Source: Phoronis pallida
Lineage: Eukaryota; Phoronida; Phoronidae
Length of the DNA stretch: 10,523 bases
Direction: 5' to 3'
NCBI GenBank assembly: GCA_028565715.1
Contig: JAOXYC010235125.1
Location: 1-10,523 of the forward strand
Below are positions 9,901 to 10,523 of the stretch, in pieces. The notes under the pieces are model-generated. The model was not told the DNA's origin. It saw nothing but the letters and a program-made list of their open reading frames with translations, and ran no database searches. The translations under genes were made by a program, and so were the position numbers. Each line of letters begins with the position of its first letter. The first letter of the stretch is position 1.

Positions 9901-10157
9901 AAAAATTGAAATATATGGGTGATAAACCTATATATTCAATAAACATTATTGTTCACTTAAATTATATTTTAATTTTTATCACCCCCGGCAGCGACACATC
10001 ATTAAATGCCCATTTTGTATAGTATTATTGTTTTCTAATTGCAGCTGTACGCGACCCCAGCCACCACTGCCTATCTTCAGGCTCATAACATGGATGCTAC
10101 TGCTGTTGGCTGGCCTGTAGCGGACAATACGGAGACAGGTATTCCTGTAGCAACCCG
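819..10157 (+). CDS. CPS1: Carbamoyl-phosphate synthetase, CPS1-type (CPSase I/III), partial, 16 exons
   Basis: Joined exons: 819-947, 1088-1232, 1668-1878, 2257-2455, 2863-3036, 3195-3313, 3825-3966, 4352-4552, 5031-5141, 5715-5909, 6844-7065, 7321-7428, 8161-8250, 8685-8930, 9302-9466, 10045-10157 (2570 nt). The family makes carbamoyl phosphate from bicarbonate, two ATP and ammonia or glutamine-derived nitrogen; the CPS1 type acts in the mitochondrial matrix and needs N-acetylglutamate. Seen here: both ATP-grasp halves with E-x-N-x-R metal/ATP motifs (IIEINAR, VIECNLR), HTGD and HSGD loops, the central helical region, and the start of the effector domain with T, T and W at the human 1391/1394/1410 positions. 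Identity over CAD rests on RCEM...ACFG and LYATPAT...VGWP. The start, glutaminase half and C-terminus are outside the window. No frameshift or stop was found. Confidence 0.97.
1088..1232 (+). CDS. CPS1: CPS1 exon b: ATP-grasp domain 1, core
   Basis: 48 codons plus one base (residues 44-91; codon 92, Gly, is split with exon c). It encodes [19 protein letters not shown], then [20 protein letters not shown] and ends at GIHT, the first part of the conserved HTGDS loop. The GWKE...YEVVRD block is characteristic of CPS ATP-grasp domains from bacteria to animals. Acceptor acag at 1084-1087; donor GTATGT. Confidence 0.97.
1233..1667 (+). other. Intron b, 435 bp
   Basis: Noncoding. The first half is less AT-rich than the second and has a weak inverted repeat (gatcaccctt at 1394-1403 against aaggggtgatc at 1440-1450, with one bulged base). 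There is also a short duplicated agttaaaaaa motif at about 1361-1388. Open frames at 1536-1748 and on the reverse strand run into the next exon by chance. Confidence 0.85.
1668..1878 (+). CDS. CPS1: CPS1 exon c: ATP-grasp domain 1, metal/ATP-binding residues
   Basis: 2 nt + 69 codons + 2 nt (residues 93-161, with split glycine codons at both ends). It completes HTGDS, then gives [22 protein letters not shown] and [20 protein letters not shown]. The E, N and R of IIEINAR (GAG at 1826-1828) match E. coli CarB Glu299, Asn301 and Arg303, which bind Mg/Mn and ATP phosphates at the carboxyphosphate site; the Q of NIQY is also a family metal ligand. Acceptor attgcag; donor GTTAGT, slightly off consensus but required by frame. 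Confidence 0.97.
1879..2256 (+). other. Intron c, 378 bp
   Basis: AT-rich noncoding sequence with a good T-rich acceptor tract (tcctttttttcag). I see no repeat or gene in it. Confidence 0.85.
2257..2455 (+). CDS. CPS1: CPS1 exon d: end of first synthetase half
   Basis: 1 nt + 66 codons (residues 163-228). Encodes [14 protein letters not shown], then ACFEPSLDY(I)[12 protein letters not shown] and [10 protein letters not shown]. The [14 protein letters not shown] and MKSVGEVMAIGRT blocks are among the most conserved in the CPS family and mark the passage from ATP-grasp domain 1 to the helical oligomerisation-type region. Phase 0 at the 3' end, donor GTAAGT. Confidence 0.97.
2456..2862 (+). other. 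Intron d, 407 bp
   Basis: Noncoding. It holds three degenerate copies of a tcaccaaattg-like motif (near 2497, 2551 and 2644, spacings about 54 and 93 bp), which produce a repetitive-looking reverse-strand open frame at 2415-2660. The copies are too diverged and irregular to call a tandem array. The rest is AT-rich. Confidence 0.75.
2863..3036 (+). CDS. CPS1: CPS1 exon e: helical region between the two synthetase halves
   Basis: 58 codons, phase 0 at both ends (residues 229-286). [18 protein letters not shown] is strongly conserved. The following loop ([18 protein letters not shown]) is variable across animals and differs here from the vertebrate sequence, as expected. It ends SRIHYICK, equivalent to vertebrate TRIYAIAK. 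Acceptor cttcag; donor GTTTGC, a non-consensus +3/+4 that the frame supports. Confidence 0.95.
3195..3313 (+). CDS. CPS1: CPS1 exon f: helical region
   Basis: 39 codons + 2 nt (residues 287-325). Encodes [20 protein letters not shown] then [15 protein letters not shown]. The T.IDKWFL block is a family signature in the oligomerisation-type helical domain. Acceptor tttcag; donor GTAAGT. Confidence 0.95.
3314..3824 (+). other. Intron f, 511 bp, with a GC-richer island
   Basis: The block at about 3365-3625 is visibly richer in G and C and in CpG than the introns around it, with sharp AT-rich flanks. It is open on the reverse strand (3352-3537) but the reading is not recognisable. A short match to a tRNA-type B box (ttcgactc at 3438-3445) lies in it, without a matching A box. 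It may be an old SINE or other inserted element; no terminal repeats are seen. Confidence 0.6.
3825..3966 (+). CDS. CPS1: CPS1 exon g: helical region
   Basis: 1 nt + 47 codons (residues 327-373; the Ile codon 326 is split with exon f). Encodes [20 protein letters not shown], then [12 protein letters not shown] and PWVKQ. GFSDKQI and the LR....(H)PWVKQ end are typical of animal CPS1/CAD helical domains. Acceptor ttttttag; donor GTCAGT. Confidence 0.96.
3967..4351 (+). other. Intron g, 385 bp
   Basis: Noncoding. Chance open frames run through its first 200 bases as read-through of exon g, in the wrong frame or ending at stops. No repeat is evident. Confidence 0.85.
4352..4552 (+). CDS. CPS1: CPS1 exon h: start of second synthetase half
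   Basis: 67 codons, phase 0 at both ends (residues 374-440). [20 protein letters not shown] closes the helical region; [20 protein letters not shown] is the GxGPxxIGxxxEFD signature that opens the second, carbamate-phosphorylating half. Acceptor ctccag. The donor GTAAAC lacks the usual +5 G. Read-through of the donor hits a stop within 7 codons. Confidence 0.97.
4553..5030 (+). other. Intron h, 478 bp, extremely AT-rich
   Basis: Almost pure A/T, notably at 4700-4980, with no gene or clear repeat. The acceptor is tatttgccag at 5021-5030. Confidence 0.85.
5031..5141 (+). CDS. CPS1: CPS1 exon i: N-terminal subdomain of second half
   Basis: 37 codons, phase 0 at both ends (residues 441-477). 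[20 protein letters not shown] is the invariant CPS signature block; it is preceded by VVMNN where vertebrates have VVVNC. It ends [11 protein letters not shown]. The donor GTATAA lacks the +5 G. Confidence 0.97.
5142..5714 (+). other. Intron i, 573 bp
   Basis: AT-rich noncoding sequence. The open frame at 5148-5354 starts just after the donor and shows no recognisable protein. No structured repeat was found. Confidence 0.85.
5715..5909 (+). CDS. CPS1: CPS1 exon j: N-terminal subdomain of second half into ATP-grasp 2
   Basis: 65 codons, phase 0 at both ends (residues 478-542). [17 protein letters not shown], then [19 protein letters not shown]. These match the CPS blocks GGQ.P.NLA and GTSP..ID.AEDR.(I)FS; the latter begins the second ATP-grasp domain. 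Acceptor ttttttcctag; donor GTAAGT. Confidence 0.97.
6607..6632. repeat. Short hairpin with G-run loop
   Basis: tcattgg (6607-6613) pairs with ccaatga (6626-6632), and inside it gggg pairs with cccc. Weaker complementarity extends outwards (gaacga near 6592 with tcgttc at 6669-6674). It lies just left of the 6661-6798 foldback and may belong to the same inserted element. Confidence 0.55.
6661..6798. repeat. Foldback, arms of about 67 bp, 3-nt loop
   Basis: 6661-6727 and 6731-6798 are reverse complements at roughly 84 percent by hand alignment, with one 1-bp gap; the loop is aaa at 6728-6730. Matching blocks include atcaatattctta against taagaatattgat and atttcgttctt against aagaacgaaat. It looks like a small palindromic nonautonomous element. 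Its right end lies 45 bp before the exon k acceptor, in the range where a branch point is expected. Confidence 0.85.
6844..7065 (+). CDS. CPS1: CPS1 exon k: ATP-grasp domain 2, nucleotide-binding loop
   Basis: 74 codons, phase 0 at both ends (residues 543-616). It carries [20 protein letters not shown], the ATP-binding loop of the second ATP-grasp domain with its conserved arginine, then [13 protein letters not shown] and [20 protein letters not shown] and SGSAMNVV are nearer to CPS1 than to the CAD form. Acceptor ctttatag. The donor GTGGGC is unusual but is fixed by the frame and by the next exon; missing it would add a short tail ending at a stop at 7192-7194. Confidence 0.97.
7321..7428 (+). 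CDS. CPS1: CPS1 exon l: ATP-grasp domain 2, core
   Basis: 36 codons, phase 0 at both ends (residues 617-652). [20 protein letters not shown] is the strongly conserved SEH(V/I)E.AGVHSGD block, counterpart of HTGD in the first half. Acceptor ttttcacag; donor GTATGG. Confidence 0.97.
7429..8160 (+). other. Intron l, 732 bp, carrying a 339-bp foldback element
   Basis: About half of this intron is the inverted-repeat element at 7537-7875. A small 8-bp-arm hairpin (7435-7442 with 7458-7465) follows the donor. The reverse-strand frame at 7984-8223 overlaps exon m and is not recognisable. The rest is AT-rich. Confidence 0.85.
7537..7875. mobile_element. Foldback/MITE-like element with TTAA at both ends
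   Basis: The whole 339 bp folds on itself about a centre near 7706-7709. The ends are perfect inverted repeats of 15 bp (ttaaagatactctct at 7537-7551, agagagtatctttaa at 7861-7875). Further matching blocks lie inward: ctttgttgaa.ataact.acttgcat (left about 7619-7643) and gatttgagagctt.gt.tcc (left about 7673-7692, right 7731-7750). The centre is a perfect 14-bp palindrome at 7702-7715. There is no coding capacity. The terminal TTAA on each side could be a 4-bp target-site duplication, as for piggyBac-like MITEs, or part of the inverted repeat; being palindromic it cannot settle this. Confidence 0.8.
8161..8250 (+). CDS. CPS1: CPS1 exon m: ATP-grasp domain 2
   Basis: 30 codons, phase 0 at both ends (residues 653-682). 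[20 protein letters not shown] then VKDGKVM. The Q of NIQF is a family metal ligand of the second site. Acceptor atttctcag; donor GTAAGG. Confidence 0.96.
8251..8684 (+). other. Intron m, 434 bp
   Basis: AT-rich noncoding sequence; no gene or clear repeat seen. The acceptor ctttacag is at 8677-8684. Confidence 0.85.
8685..8930 (+). CDS. CPS1: CPS1 exon n: end of ATP-grasp domain 2, metal/ATP residues and first effector-linked Cys
   Basis: 82 codons, phase 0 at both ends (residues 683-764); the largest exon here. [20 protein letters not shown] gives E, N and R at the positions of E. coli CarB Glu841, Asn843 and Arg845. Then come the family block [11 protein letters not shown] and [11 protein letters not shown]. 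The Cys of RCEM matches human CPS1 Cys1327; CAD, as I recall it, has no Cys there. Acceptor ttacag; donor GTAGGA. Confidence 0.97.
8931..9301 (+). other. Intron n, 371 bp
   Basis: AT-rich noncoding sequence; nothing recognisable. The acceptor ttttgacag ends at 9301. Confidence 0.85.
9302..9466 (+). CDS. CPS1: CPS1 exon o: entry to C-terminal effector (MGS-like) domain
   Basis: 55 codons, phase 0 at both ends (residues 765-819). It begins VACFG, whose Cys matches human Cys1337, ten residues after the Cys in exon n. Then [19 protein letters not shown] and [10 protein letters not shown], the first strand and helix of the regulatory domain. Two extra residues (GGS region) are present relative to the vertebrate KGILIGIQ, as I recall it. 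Donor GTATGG. Confidence 0.96.
9467..10044 (+). other. Intron o, 578 bp
   Basis: AT-rich noncoding sequence. It holds a weak inverted repeat (aatatatggg at about 9909-9918 with cctatatatt at about 9928-9937) and two short acccccggc/cccccggcc patches (about 9607 and 9982). No gene seen. The acceptor attgcag ends at 10044. Confidence 0.8.
10045..10157 (+). CDS. CPS1: CPS1 exon p: N-acetylglutamate-binding part of effector domain
   Basis: 37 codons + 2 nt (residues 820-856; the next codon is completed outside the window or in the following intron's far side). [12 protein letters not shown], then DATAVGWPV. Thr (10054-10056), Thr (10063-10065) and Trp (10111-10113) fall at human Thr1391, Thr1394 and Trp1410, known N-acetylglutamate contacts, with identical spacing. 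The equivalent CAD region, as I recall it, lacks this combination. Acceptor attgcag; donor GTCAGT at 10158. Confidence 0.93.
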
Positions 10158-10523
10158 GTCAGTACAACTAATTTGCATATTTATAACAAATTCAATTTAT
10201 CCTAACAATTATTAATATGTATTTGTATTGTAATACAAGCTCCTCCGGATAAGTCGTCATCGCCTAACTCGTCAGTTCGGGTAAGTCATCGCCCTCTTTT
10301 GGGTCTCGATAAAACCCCGTCTACTTACATGTTAAAATCCATGTATAAGTTATCACTCATAAGTCGTCGTTTTCGCTTAACTCGTCGCCCACAAGCGGTC
10401 CCATTAGTGATTCCTACATATAAAATTCTTTGCGTAAGTCGTCGCCCAAAAATTATTTACCACGCATGCATCAATTTGTATTGCGGAAATATTAGAATCA
10501 TTCAGAATGTCAAAACTTCGGCA
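10158..10523 (+). other. 5' part of the following intron
   Basis: Begins with the donor GTCAGT and contains no further exon before the window ends; the rest of the effector domain (in human, including the other N-acetylglutamate contacts near 1437-1449) must lie downstream. The repeat array at 10250-10447 occupies most of it. Confidence 0.8.
10250..10447. repeat. Degenerate array of TAASTCGTCGCCC-like motifs in about 90-bp units
   Basis: Seven copies of a TAA(G/C)TCGTCGCCC-like motif begin at about 10250, 10265, 10282, 10346, 10360, 10378 and 10435. They form two triplets with inner spacings of 15/17 and 14/18 bp, followed by spacers of similar sequence (ggtc...tacat..aaaat), so the underlying unit is about 90-96 bp. 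The last copy starts a third unit that has decayed or continues past the window. CpG-rich against an AT-rich intron. Confidence 0.75.

Noticed and set aside
819-10157. Gene could be CAD (pyrimidine pathway)
   Set aside because: CPS1-like blocks [20 protein letters not shown]...ACFG and LYATPAT...VGWP all favour CPS1/CPSase III.
10250-10447. CRISPR-like array
   Set aside because: Repeat copies are degenerate, 9-13 bp and unevenly spaced, and the host is an animal.

Overview
The window is animal (metazoan) genomic DNA. It holds the middle and C-terminal part of one large split gene on the + strand, a carbamoyl-phosphate synthetase of the mitochondrial CPS1 (CPSase I/III) type. Sixteen coding exons can be placed between 819 and 10157. 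All 15 complete introns are GT-AG, every exon junction keeps one open frame, and the joined exons give 856 codons plus 2 nt with no stop. By alignment from memory they correspond to about residues 570 to 1425 of human CPS1. The 5' part (transit peptide, glutaminase-like half, start of the first ATP-grasp domain) and the 3' end (rest of the effector domain, stop codon, 3' UTR) lie outside the window.

Layout: 1-818 is the 3' part of an upstream intron. Exons a-c (819-1878) encode the first ATP-grasp domain, which makes carboxyphosphate from bicarbonate. Exons d-h (2257-4552) encode the end of that half and the helical oligomerisation-type region, and exon h runs into the second synthetase half. 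Exons h-j (4352-5909) cover the N-terminal subdomain of the second half, and exons k-n (6844-8930) the second ATP-grasp domain, which phosphorylates carbamate. Exons o-p (9302-10157) lead into the C-terminal allosteric (MGS-like) domain. From 10158 to the end is intron, ending in a repeat array.

The sequence favours CPS1/CPSase III over the pyrimidine-pathway CAD enzyme. The cysteine pair and the three N-acetylglutamate-contacting residues of the CPS1 effector domain that fall in the window are all present at the right spacing. Whether the enzyme uses glutamine (III) or ammonia (I) cannot be decided, because the glutaminase half is not here.

The introns are short (140-934 bp), very AT-rich, and carry several unannotated repeats: a 27-bp-arm foldback (46-109), a two-copy 28-bp repeat (313-363), a 138-bp foldback just upstream of an acceptor (6661-6798), a 339-bp foldback with TTAA at each end (7537-7875), and a degenerate higher-order array built on a TAASTCGTCGCCC-like motif (10250-10447). 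Compact introns with many foldback repeats and a CPS1-type gene fit a marine invertebrate, perhaps a mollusc, but the organism is an inference. I found no second gene, RNA gene or novel gene system.
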